This document shows positions 10,072 to 18,297 of a stretch of DNA of 64,000 nucleotides, piece after piece (position 1 is the stretch's first letter; every line of letters starts with the position of its first letter). A model generated the notes under the pieces. It saw nothing but the letters and a program-made list of their open reading frames with translations, did not search any database and was not told the origin of the DNA. The stretch is from the NCBI RefSeq assembly GCF_020037125.1, contig NZ_JAIQDG010000001.1:1-64000 (forward strand), read 5' to 3'. The position numbers and the translations under genes are program-made. Origin of the DNA: Myxococcus sp. RHSTA-1-4 (GTDB lineage: Bacteria > Myxococcota > Myxococcia > Myxococcales > Myxococcaceae).

Positions 10072-10923
10072 ATGCCGCTCCGCCCCACAGTCCTGCTGTT
10101 CGCCCTGTGTGTGTCCACCGCCGCCCTGGCCCAGCCCTCCGAGGACCTGAGAGACGTCATGAGCGCCCGGGCCTACGGCATGGGCGGAGCGTACCGGGCC
10201 CTGGGCCTGGGCTCCGAGGCCGTGCTGGGCAACCCCGCCGCCATGGCCCTCTACCCGTCCTACCGGGTGGAGGGCACGGGCGCGTGGGACGTCGAACAGA
10301 AGGAGGGCCTGCTGGGCATCTCCATCGTCGACGCCGCCACCAGCAAGCTCGCCATGGGCGTGGACTACCACTGGGTGAGCCTGGGGCGCGGCGGCGCCCG
10401 CTCCAGCGCGCACCTCAGCTCCCTGGGCGTGGGGTTGCCGCTGAGCCAGATGTTGATGATTGGCGCCACGGCGCGCTACCTGCGCCTGAGCGGCCAGTCG
10501 CGGTACGTGAACTCCGTCACCGTGGACACGGGGCTGCTGCTGCGGCTGTCCAACTCGTTCGTGGCGGGCGTCTCGGCGCACAACCTCATCGACACGGGTG
10601 ACGAGGAGCTGACGCGCTACTACTCGGCGCACGTGGGCGTGCTGACGGGGATGCTGACGGTGGCCGGCGACGTGCGCGCGGACTTCACGACGAACAACGA
10701 GAACACGTTCACGTACAGCGGCGGCCTGGAGTACCTCCTCGGGCAGGTGCTGCCGGTGCGGGCGGGCTACACGTATGACGGCTTCCTGCGCACGTCGCAG
10801 CTCAGCACGGGCATCGGCTTCATGACGGAGAGCGGCGGCGGGCTGGACATCGGCTACCGCCACGACCTGGGCGGCCCGAAGGGGCGCCTGCTGGCGCTCA
10901 CCTTCAAGATGCAGATGCGGTGA
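10072..10923 (+). CDS. PorV/PorQ-like outer-membrane beta-barrel protein, 283 aa
   Basis: A clear signal peptide (MPLRPTVLLFALCVSTAALAQ) is followed by a sequence typical of FadL-superfamily, PorV-like barrels: ARAYGMGGAYRALGLGSEAVLGNPA near residues 27-52, then alternating hydrophobic strands to the end, closing with LLALTFKMQMR. The short GMGGAY...GNPA motif is shared with UPF0164 and type IX secretion-associated PorV/PorQ proteins. No other secretion genes are near, so a general outer-membrane role is safer than a secretion role. It converges on the TPR gene with only one base between the two stop codons. Confidence 0.8.
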   Translation: MPLRPTVLLFALCVSTAALAQPSEDLRDVMSARAYGMGGAYRALGLGSEAVLGNPAAMALYPSYRVEGTGAWDVEQKEGLLGISIVDAATSKLAMGVDYHWVSLGRGGARSSAHLSSLGVGLPLSQMLMIGATARYLRLSGQSRYVNSVTVDTGLLLRLSNSFVAGVSAHNLIDTGDEELTRYYSAHVGVLTGMLTVAGDVRADFTTNNENTFTYSGGLEYLLGQVLPVRAGYTYDGFLRTSQLSTGIGFMTESGGGLDIGYRHDLGGPKGRLLALTFKMQMR

Positions 10924-10924
10924 G

Positions 10925-13900
10925 TCAGCGCGGCGCGCGCAGCTCGAGGTAGCGCTCGGACGCGGCGAAGCGCAGCAGCTCCACCAGCTCCGCGTCCGGG
11001 TTGTGGCGCGCGCGCAGGACGGCCAGGGCGGGGCCCACGCTCCCACAGGCGACGAGCCCCGCGCGGTTGGCCGAGTCCCGTGCCGCGTCCGCGAGCGCGG
11101 AGGCATTGAAGTCACGGGTGCCGGGCTCCACCAGGGCGACGGCGCGCTCCAGGGCTCGGGGCGAGAGGGACTCGCGCACCACGCGGGCCTCGGGGCCGGA
11201 GGCGCGCGGGTCCTTCAGGATGGTGGTGAGGAGGGCCAGGGCGCGCAGGAGCTGGCCGCCCTTGAGGGCGCGCAGGGCCAGCAGGTCCGGGGACAGTGAC
11301 AGCAGCGCGCGGCCGGCGTGGAAGCGGAGCTCGGCGGCGGGCAGCGGCTGGCGAAGCGCGAGCCGCCCCACGAGCAGGCGCGGGCTGCCGGTGTGGACGG
11401 CGGTGAAGGGCGGGCCGTCGTCCTCGGCGAGCACCAGTTCCGGCAGGTGGACGCCCAGCAGGCGCGCGGAGGTGTGGAGCGCGTCGAGGACGGCGGGAGC
11501 ACCAGGGCCCGCGGAGGCGCGCAGGGGCTCCGACGTGCCGGCGGCGCGGCCCTGGGCGGGGAACAGGCGGCAGAGGGCGATGCCGGTGCAGGCGAGCAGC
11601 TCGCCCGAGGGCGTGCGCAGGCCGGGGTGGCGCAGGCCGGCGCGCTCGTCGGACGTGAGCGGAGGACGCTGGTGGCGGGGGGTTGGCGTCTCGCGCCCTT
11701 CGAGGGCGTCGGCGATTTCCCGCATCAGCGTGGCCCGGGCGGCGTCGCCGCGTTCGTCGAAGTAGCCGGCGAGCTCGCGGTAGGGCTTCGCGTCGAGCGG
11801 GCGCTCGCGGAGGTGGCGGAAGGCGTTGGGCTCGGTGTCCGGGGACGGCTCGACGACGACGGGGGCCTCGCGCGTCTCCGCGGCCCCGGGCCCCACCCTG
11901 GCGGGAGGCTCGCGCGTCTCGGGAGGAGGCGGAGGCTTCGCGGCGGCGGGGCGGCCTGGCGCGGGCAGGGAGACGGTGCCCTCCGGACGCGAGCGGACGA
12001 TGCGGCGCACCGGGTCCATGCGGCCGGGAGGGGCTTCCCAGGAGATGACGCGCGTCTCCGGCACGGGCGCGGAGCCGAGGTCCAGGGCCTCGCCGGCCAT
12101 GAGGTCCGTGGCCTGTGCGCCCCGGGAGGGCGAGTCGGTGTCACCGGCGGCGGACCGCCCTTGCTGACCGTGGACGCGGGTGCTGGCGCCCAGGGCCCGC
12201 GTGGCCGCGACGGAGGGCTCGCCGTCGCTCACGGCCGGAGGGGCGGAGTGCTTCTCTCCCCGTGGGGCCGCGCCTCGCGGCGGAGCGGGTGACTTCGAAG
12301 CTGGGGCAGCTCCACCTGAAGCGGAGGCGCGCGGCTCGGCCCGGCCCGAGGGTGCGGCGGGCGAACCGGCGGGGGGCGCCGCGACGGATGCCCGGTCAGC
12401 GCGGCGCGACCCGGCTCCGGCGCCCACCAAGGTGGAAGGAACGTTCGTTCCACCTGCAGCGGGGGCCCGGTCCGCGCGGCGCGACCCGGTTCCGGCGCCC
12501 ACCGGCGTGGAAGGAACGTTCGTTCCGCCTGACGCGGGGGCGCGTTCGGCGCGGCGCGACCCGGCTCCGGCGCCCACCGGCGTGGAAGGAACGTTCGTTC
12601 CACCCGACGCGGGCGCGCGTTCGGCGCGGGACGCCCCGTCACCGGCGCCCTCCGCGGTGGAAGGAACGTTCGTTCCACCCGACGCGCGAGCAGGCCCGGC
12701 GGGGCGCCCAGGACCTTCACCGGCAGGAGCCGCATCGCCCGCGGCCGAAGCGGGTGCTCGGGAGGATTCAGGTCCAGCCTTCGCTGGCGGTGCACTGGCG
12801 CCACCCGCCTTGGACGCACGCTTCCCACGGCGAGCCGGCGACGCCGGAGCAGGCTCCTCTGGTGGCGCCTCCGAGGACTGCACGGCCTTGCCGGTCGGAG
12901 CCGCGGACGTACGCTCGGCCCGCTCTCCCGGAGGCCCGGAGACCGCTGACGCCCCTCCCGGAGCAGCCCTGTCGCGCGCGCCGGGGGACGACGCGCCCCC
13001 CCCGCGAGCACGTGCCCCCTCATTGCCGGAGACGGGTTCGCCCACCGCCGCGGGCGGAGCGTCAGGGTCGGTGGTGGAGGTGACCTCGTTGGCCAGTGCC
13101 GCGATGCCCGAAGGCGTGAGGGACACCGTGGGGGGAGCCGGGACGAGCGGCGACCTGGGGCCGCTCGGCTCGCGCCGGGGCGTGGCGCTGCGTGGGGGCT
13201 CGGGAGGAGGCATCTCGCGCTCCTCGCGGGCCAGCCGCAGCCCCTCCGCGCGACGTGCGAAGACCTGTGCGCGCTCGGGATTGCGCAGCACGTCCGTCCA
13301 GAGCCGAGCGAGCCGCTCCCAGGTGCGCTCGCGCTCCAGTTCGTCCTCCGTGGCGGTGGCGGCGTGCTCCAGCGCCCACGCCGCCTCGCCCATGTTCCCG
13401 CGCGCGATGAGCCGGTCCACCAGGAGCAGCCACGCCTCCTTGTGGCCGGGCTCGTAGCGCACCGCCTGACGCAGCTCGTGCAGCGCGGCCTCCGCGTCGC
13501 CCAGGGCCTCCAACGTGGACACGAGCTCCAGGCGGGCCTGGCGGGCGGAAGGACCTCGGGACTCCCGGGCAAGCTGCGCGCGGAGGAGGTGGCCGAGCGC
13601 CTTCGGGTCTCCCAACCTCCGCGCGAGCGCCACGAGCCGCTCTCGGGCAAGCTCGCTATCGGGGCTCTCCGCGAGCACCTCGGTCCAGGCCCACTGCGCC
13701 ATGCGAAGGTCGACCAGGGACTCCTCGGCCGCCTGGGCGAGCAGGCGCAGCGCTTCGAGCCGGTCGGGCGCGCGGCGAGGCGCGGCCGCCAGCGCGAGAC
13801 GGAGCCGCTCGGCGGCGGCTGGACGCTCCGCGTCGGTGACACAGCGGAGCAGCCCGGCGAGCACGGGCAGCAGCCCCGGCGCGAGCGCATCCGCTGCCTC

Positions 13901-15319
13901 GAAGTCCTCGCGGGCCTTGAGCGGCTCGCCCATGTGAAGCCAGCGCTCGCCCCGCGTGAGGAGGGCCCCGGCACGAGCCCGGTCCGAGCGAGCCCGCTGG
14001 ATGGCCTCGTCGAGCGCACGCCGCACGAGGGATGCATCTCCACGCGAGGATAGGAGCCGCACCTGCTCACGGAGCGCGGCGCGGTCTCCGGTCAGGTCGA
14101 CAATCTCGCGGTACATGCGCGCGGCGCCCGCGGGGTCCTGGAGCTCGGTCTCCATCACCTCCGCGAGGCGGGTCAGCGCTTCCGCGCGCACCGCCGCATC
14201 CTTCGCCCGGTCGGCGCGCTTCAGGTAGAGCTGGGCCAGCTCGCGCCAGGCCTGCCGTGCGATGAGCTGGGCCTCCAGCTTCTGTGAGCGTGCCAGTTCC
14301 TCCGCATCCTCGGCTCGGGAGGCAGCTCCCGGACGCGCGGGCCCGGCGCCAGCGGCTGGCACGGCGGCGCCCGGCGAATGCGCGGCTCCAAGCGCGGCCT
14401 CCAGGTCCGCCATGGAGACTTCCTGCGTCTCCCACGGAGAGGCCTCGGCGGCGGGCCGGTCCTTCACGGGTCCCGCTGCGGCCTGGGTAGCGGGTGGAGC
14501 CTCCGTTCGCTCCGCACGCACGGGTGATGGAGGCTCGGAGCGAGGAGCGCCTTCCCCCAGTGGCTTCGACCGCCGTGGCGCTCCCGGTGACAGGCCGAAC
14601 GCCGGAAGCTCCACCTCCGTCTTCGTTCGAGACTCCGCGCCCGGCCCCCCCAGGTTCAACGCGGGGAGCTCCACCTCGGTCTTCGTACGAAGCTCGGTCC
14701 GTGATGCGCCCGATGACAGGTCCACCGCCGGAAGTTCCAGCTCCGTCTTGGAGCGGCAGCCGGAGTCCTCCTCCCAGATGGCGGGGACCTGGACCCCGGC
14801 CTTCCGGGCCGGCAGCTTCGACAGCACGCCACTGGAGGCCGGCTCACCCTCCAGCCGAGCCCGGAGCACCTCGAGTCCCCACCGTGCCCGCCGGTCCTCG
14901 GGGTACTCCGTGAGGATGGCCTCCAGCGAGGCGATGGCGCGAGGGAGCTGCCCCACCCGCCGCAGCACCCGCGCGAGCTGCCGGCGCGCCGCGAGGCGGA
15001 CGGCGGGAGTCGGGCCCGTCGCGGCCTCCAGGAGGGTGATGGCGGCGGCCTCGGTGCCCGCCAGCAGGGCGAAACGCACGAGGGCGGCGGCCAGGCGCGG
15101 CGTCATGGGCGCGGTGCGGCTGGCGCGGGCCAGCTCGCCGAAGGCCCGGGGCGCGGAGCCCTCGCGCAACAGGCCCAAGGCGGACCGGAGGTGCCGGTCC
15201 ACCGCGTCTCGCGTTTCCTCCGCCGGCCCGACGTCGGGCGCGCCGGCTCGCAGCGCGTCCTGTCGGGCGGCCGCGGGCTCCGGCGTGCCGGCGCTCTTGC
15301 CGTTTCTCACGCCACCCAT
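10925..15319 (-). CDS. Giant TPR protein with a low-complexity middle, 1464 aa
   Basis: Residues of about 35-150 and 330-680 are helical TPR-type repeats (for example QAWRELAQLYLKRADRAKDA, RMYREIVDLTGDRAALREQV, GDAEAALHELRQAVRYEPGH). Residues 690-1130 are Pro/Ala/Gly/Ser-rich and contain 25-residue tandem repeats. The last 300 residues form a compact domain with further TPR-like helices (RPLDAKPYRELAGYFDERGD). Similar huge TPR proteins are common in myxobacteria and scaffold protein complexes; no specific partner is shown. No signal peptide is visible. The start ATG at 15319 overlaps, on the opposite strand, an ATG in the frame of the glycosyltransferase, and a TAGACT hexamer lies 9 nt upstream. 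Confidence 0.85.
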   Translation of the reverse strand: MGGVRNGKSAGTPEPAAARQDALRAGAPDVGPAEETRDAVDRHLRSALGLLREGSAPRAFGELARASRTAPMTPRLAAALVRFALLAGTEAAAITLLEAATGPTPAVRLAARRQLARVLRRVGQLPRAIASLEAILTEYPEDRRARWGLEVLRARLEGEPASSGVLSKLPARKAGVQVPAIWEEDSGCRSKTELELPAVDLSSGASRTELRTKTEVELPALNLGGPGAESRTKTEVELPAFGLSPGAPRRSKPLGEGAPRSEPPSPVRAERTEAPPATQAAAGPVKDRPAAEASPWETQEVSMADLEAALGAAHSPGAAVPAAGAGPARPGAASRAEDAEELARSQKLEAQLIARQAWRELAQLYLKRADRAKDAAVRAEALTRLAEVMETELQDPAGAARMYREIVDLTGDRAALREQVRLLSSRGDASLVRRALDEAIQRARSDRARAGALLTRGERWLHMGEPLKAREDFEAADALAPGLLPVLAGLLRCVTDAERPAAAERLRLALAAAPRRAPDRLEALRLLAQAAEESLVDLRMAQWAWTEVLAESPDSELARERLVALARRLGDPKALGHLLRAQLARESRGPSARQARLELVSTLEALGDAEAALHELRQAVRYEPGHKEAWLLLVDRLIARGNMGEAAWALEHAATATEDELERERTWERLARLWTDVLRNPERAQVFARRAEGLRLAREEREMPPPEPPRSATPRREPSGPRSPLVPAPPTVSLTPSGIAALANEVTSTTDPDAPPAAVGEPVSGNEGARARGGGASSPGARDRAAPGGASAVSGPPGERAERTSAAPTGKAVQSSEAPPEEPAPASPARRGKRASKAGGASAPPAKAGPESSRAPASAAGDAAPAGEGPGRPAGPARASGGTNVPSTAEGAGDGASRAERAPASGGTNVPSTPVGAGAGSRRAERAPASGGTNVPSTPVGAGTGSRRADRAPAAGGTNVPSTLVGAGAGSRRADRASVAAPPAGSPAAPSGRAEPRASASGGAAPASKSPAPPRGAAPRGEKHSAPPAVSDGEPSVAATRALGASTRVHGQQGRSAAGDTDSPSRGAQATDLMAGEALDLGSAPVPETRVISWEAPPGRMDPVRRIVRSRPEGTVSLPAPGRPAAAKPPPPPETREPPARVGPGAAETREAPVVVEPSPDTEPNAFRHLRERPLDAKPYRELAGYFDERGDAARATLMREIADALEGRETPTPRHQRPPLTSDERAGLRHPGLRTPSGELLACTGIALCRLFPAQGRAAGTSEPLRASAGPGAPAVLDALHTSARLLGVHLPELVLAEDDGPPFTAVHTGSPRLLVGRLALRQPLPAAELRFHAGRALLSLSPDLLALRALKGGQLLRALALLTTILKDPRASGPEARVVRESLSPRALERAVALVEPGTRDFNASALADAARDSANRAGLVACGSVGPALAVLRARHNPDAELVELLRFAASERYLELRAPR
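12413..12687 (-). repeat. 75-bp tandem repeats carrying a 14-bp palindrome
   Basis: The palindrome GGAACGTTCGTTCC occurs at 12438-12451, 12513-12526, 12588-12601 and 12663-12676, exactly 75 bp apart. Each unit encodes a variant of a 25-residue repeat with the core GGTNVPST. The palindrome is perfectly kept in all four copies while flanking codons drift. Confidence 0.9.
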
Positions 15320-15328
15320 GGGTGGGGC

Positions 15329-15334
15329 AGTCTA
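15329..15334 (-). promoter_or_regulatory. Candidate -10 hexamer TAGACT for the TPR gene
   Basis: On the minus strand TAGACT ends 9 nt before the ATG at 15319. It lies in the 22-bp space between divergent genes. No Shine-Dalgarno is visible, which would fit a leaderless mRNA. The -35 region would fall inside the glycosyltransferase gene. Confidence 0.3.
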
Positions 15335-15341
15335 CACAACG

Positions 15342-16367
15342 ATGCCCGTCCCGGCTGTCACCGTCCTTCTCCCCGCCCGAAATGCGGAGACCACCGTGGC
15401 CCGGGCCGTGGAAAGCCTCCTGGAGGGCACCTTCGGGGACCTCCGCGTGCTCTCGGTGGATGACGGTTCCACGGACGGTACGCGGGCGGTGCTGGAGGGG
15501 CTCGCGGCGAGGGACACCCGGGTGGAGGTCCTCGACGGTGGAGGCCGGGGGCTGGTGGCGGCGCTGAACCTGGCGCTCGGGAAGGCCACCTCGCCCTATG
15601 TGGCCCGGATGGACGCGGACGACGAGGCACTGCCCCGCCGGCTGGAGGCGAGCGTGGCCGCGCTGGAGGCCGAGCCGGAGCTGGCCGGGGTGGGCACGGG
15701 CGTGGAGCTGTTCCGCGAGGACCAGCCCGTGAGCCCCTCCTTCCAGGCCTACGCGGCATGGCTCAACGGGCTGACCTCGGCCGAGCGCCTCTACCGCGAG
15801 CGCTTCATCGAGAGCCCGGTGTGCCACCCCTCGGTGTGCCTGCGCCGGGAGGCCGTGGTGGCCGCGGGCGGCTGGAAGCACGGGGACTTCCCGGAGGACT
15901 ACGCCCTGTGGCTGGAGTTGATGGACCGGGGCCACGGCATGAGGAACGTCGCGGAGGTGCTGCTGCGCTGGAGGGACAGCGACCAGCGGCTGACGTGGAC
16001 GGACCCGCGCTATGCGGTGCGGCGCTTCACGTGGACGAAGGCGCACTACCTGGTGCGTGGACGCGGGCCCCTGGCGGACGGGCGTCCCTGCACGGTGTGG
16101 GGCGCGGGCCCGAGCGGCAAGACACTGGCCCGCTTCCTGCGCGAGGAGGGCGCCGCGGTGGAGCGCTTCGTGGATGTCCACCCGCGCAAGGTGGGCACGT
16201 GCATCCAGGGCATCCCCGTGGTGTCACCGGAGAAGCTTGGCCCGCCGGAGCGTGAGCGGGGCCACCTGCTGGTCTGCGTGGGCGTGCGCTGGGCGCGGGA
16301 GGAAATCCGCGCCGACCTGACGGCACGCGGCTGGGTGGAGGGGCGCGACTTCACCTGCGCGGCGTGA
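15342..16367 (+). CDS. Family 2 glycosyltransferase with a C-terminal Rossmann-like domain, 341 aa
   Basis: The N-terminal GT-A domain (1-220) shows VTVLLPARNAETTVARAVES at the start, SVDDGSTDGT for nucleotide-sugar binding and ARMDADDEALP as the metal-binding DXD. The catalytic-base region is FPEDYALWLEL. From about residue 245 there is a second domain beginning CTVWGAGPSGKTLARFL, ending with a cofactor-like fold (VERFVDVHPRKVG, GIPVVSPEKLG) that resembles the N-terminal part of PglD-type or sugar-processing proteins. The substrate is unknown; polysaccharide or glycoprotein synthesis is likely. I chose the ATG at 15342 because the GT motif begins right after it. An upstream in-frame ATG at 15318 overlaps the start codon of the divergent TPR gene. 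Confidence 0.88.
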   Translation: MPVPAVTVLLPARNAETTVARAVESLLEGTFGDLRVLSVDDGSTDGTRAVLEGLAARDTRVEVLDGGGRGLVAALNLALGKATSPYVARMDADDEALPRRLEASVAALEAEPELAGVGTGVELFREDQPVSPSFQAYAAWLNGLTSAERLYRERFIESPVCHPSVCLRREAVVAAGGWKHGDFPEDYALWLELMDRGHGMRNVAEVLLRWRDSDQRLTWTDPRYAVRRFTWTKAHYLVRGRGPLADGRPCTVWGAGPSGKTLARFLREEGAAVERFVDVHPRKVGTCIQGIPVVSPEKLGPPERERGHLLVCVGVRWAREEIRADLTARGWVEGRDFTCAA

Positions 16368-16434
16368 TGCGGCTCGTGTAGTAGGGTCGGTGCTGGGCGG
16401 GTAGACGCAGCGTTGCCGGTGGGAGGTATGAGTG

Positions 16435-16992
16435 ATGCGGTGGCATCCGACGCGAACCATCATTGGCGTGCTCCTGGGCTCTGGACTCGCGCTCTCAGCA
16501 GGAGTTTCGGCATCCAGGGCTGGCGGCACTCCGCTTCCAGAGGGGGTCCGCGGCGTCTTCCACCTCCGCAAAGGGCCGGATGCGCTCAACCTTCAGCTCG
16601 ATGACTCAGGCTGGCGCTGGACATTGAATGGCTGCGATAGCTGGGGCGAGGAGAAGGGCCGCTGGGAGCTGAACGGCACCACCCTGGTTCTGTTGCCGGA
16701 GCAGGGCAAGCAGCGCTTCAAGTGGATGGGGGTCATGGGGTGGTATCCCGGCCCCGAGCGCCTGGAACTGAGCCGTGAGCCTGACGGCAACCTCCGCGTA
16801 CGTGGCAGAACCTCGAAGGAGCCGGTGGACCAGGTCCTCCAGCCGGGACGCCTCTGTGCGGTTTGCGCCGGAGATGCGGATGCCCCTGCCGAGCCCCCGA
16901 CAGCGGAGGGCACCAACTCAATCCAGCTTGCGCCTGTCCGCCTCAAGTCCTGCGAGGGGCCGCTTCCCGCTGGCTCGCCATGGGACGAGTAG
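16435..16992 (+). CDS. Exported protein of unknown function, 185 aa
   Basis: I do not recognise the family. A signal peptide is evident (RTIIGVLLGSGLALSAGVSASRAGG). The mature part has two regions rich in Trp/Gly strands (WRWTLNGCDSWGEEKGRWEL) and then GVMGWYPGPERLELS, which suggests a small lipocalin-like or META-like beta domain. Four cysteines (in GCDSWG, LCAVCAG and SCEGP) may form two disulphides. GGGAGG lies 8 nt before the ATG at 16435; a GTG at 16432 is an equally possible start. It converges on the pseudouridine synthase gene with a 9-bp gap. Confidence 0.7.
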   Translation: MRWHPTRTIIGVLLGSGLALSAGVSASRAGGTPLPEGVRGVFHLRKGPDALNLQLDDSGWRWTLNGCDSWGEEKGRWELNGTTLVLLPEQGKQRFKWMGVMGWYPGPERLELSREPDGNLRVRGRTSKEPVDQVLQPGRLCAVCAGDADAPAEPPTAEGTNSIQLAPVRLKSCEGPLPAGSPWDE

Positions 16993-17001
16993 GCGGCCGC
17001 A

Positions 17002-17964
17002 TCACCCCTCCTCGCCAGTCACGACTCGCTCGCCTCGCGACTCCGCGATGACGCCCTGGGGAGGAGGAATCCCCGCCGCGGTGAAGAACCGCATCAGGTC
17101 CTCCGGCACCGGCGCCTCCACGCGCAGCACCTTGCCCGTGCGCGGGTGTCCCAGCTCCAGCGCCTGCGCATGCAGCAGGCACCGCGGCGCCTCCACCCCA
17201 CCCGCCTTCGCCGCGCCGCCATAACGCGCATCCCCGAGAATCGGCGCCCCGAGCGCCGTCAGGTGCGCGCGGAGCTGGTGCGTGCGTCCCGTCTGGGGCA
17301 GCAGCTCCACCACGCAGAACTCCGGCCCCGCGTAGAGCGTGCGGAAGTCCGTCAGCGCGGGCACCCCGTTGGCCGCGCGAGTCGCCCGCCAGCGTCCGGG
17401 ACGTGACGGGTCCTTCGACAGCGGCAGGTCCACCGTCCCCGAGGGCGGCAGCCCCGGCCCCGTCGCCGCCACGTACCGCTTGCGCGCCCGTCCCTCGCGG
17501 AACTCCTCGGCCAGCGCCGACGTGGCCCGCGCCGTCTTCCCGAACACCGTCACCCCGGAGGTCTCCCGGTCCAGCCGGTGCACCAGCCCCGCCTCGCGTC
17601 CCAGGTGCGCGCCCACCAGGTCCACCAGACTCCCGCCCACGCGCCCCTCCGTGGGCTGCGCCGTCAGTCCCGCCGGCTTGTCCACGGCGATGACCTCCGC
17701 GTCCTCGTACAACACGCGCAGCGCCGGGGGCGGTGGCGCTTCGGCCAGCGGGCTCTCACCGCCCTCCTCCAGCACCACCATCACCACCTGCCCCGCCGTC
17801 AGCCGCGCCCGGGCGTCCCGGCTCCGCCGCCCGCCCACGTACACCGCGCCCACGTCCACCAGCCGACGCGCCTCCGCCGCCGGCAGCCCCAGCTCGGAGG
17901 CCACCGCGTCCGCCACGCCCCGCCCCACCAGTGCGCCCTCCGCGCGGAACGTCCGTCGCTTCAC
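17002..17964 (-). CDS. RluA-family pseudouridine synthase, 320 aa
   Basis: The enzyme converts specific uridines in rRNA or tRNA to pseudouridine. An N-terminal S4-like RNA-binding part (EARRLVDVGAVYVGGRRSRD) is followed by the catalytic domain. This shows DKPAGLTAQPT, the HRLDRETSG signature whose Asp is the nucleophile, and RTHQLRAHLTALGAPILGD near the C terminus. These features place it in the RluA/C/D group; the exact target site cannot be read. The GTG at 17964 is preceded by GGAG at 4-5 nt, and starting there gives the usual 320-residue length. The frame continuing upstream to 18210 has no coding character. Confidence 0.92.
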   Translation of the reverse strand: MKRRTFRAEGALVGRGVADAVASELGLPAAEARRLVDVGAVYVGGRRSRDARARLTAGQVVMVVLEEGGESPLAEAPPPPALRVLYEDAEVIAVDKPAGLTAQPTEGRVGGSLVDLVGAHLGREAGLVHRLDRETSGVTVFGKTARATSALAEEFREGRARKRYVAATGPGLPPSGTVDLPLSKDPSRPGRWRATRAANGVPALTDFRTLYAGPEFCVVELLPQTGRTHQLRAHLTALGAPILGDARYGGAAKAGGVEAPRCLLHAQALELGHPRTGKVLRVEAPVPEDLMRFFTAAGIPPPQGVIAESRGERVVTGEEG

Positions 17965-18280
17965 GGCTCCACCTCGCGCGCAGCCACGTCCACGGGGTGG
18001 CCTCCATGAGGAGGGGCACGCCTGCCCCCACCGCTCCTGGCGTTGGTCCCCCCACGGAGTGCCGCCAGCCCGACGCCCCAGGGCCCCGATGCCCGCCGGG
18101 CACCCGTCAGCCGGATGCCGCGCGGCGCCTGTCCATCGAGGGAGGCCTGCGCCCGAGCATGCCCCCCCACCCCATCCCGCTGCCGCTCGCGGAGCGCAGC
18201 CCCCATCCATGTGTCAGACGCAGCTGTCATGCGGCGGCACTCTACGCCCGCATCGCCCTTCCGCGCCGCCCGCTTCCTGT
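17965..18280. other. Divergent intergenic region without a gene
   Basis: This 330-bp spacer separates the RluA-type gene from the metallopeptidase gene. Open frames through it lack codon bias and start signals. It must carry promoters for both genes. The hexamer TACCTT at 18281-18286, 11 nt before the peptidase ATG, is a candidate -10 element. Confidence 0.5.
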
Positions 18281-18297
18281 TACCTTCCGCGCCCTCT

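Noticed and set aside
12413..12687. The spaced palindromic repeats considered as a CRISPR array
   Set aside because: The 75-bp period is a whole-codon tandem repeat in an open frame; the units between palindromes are similar to each other, not unique spacers, and no cas gene is near.
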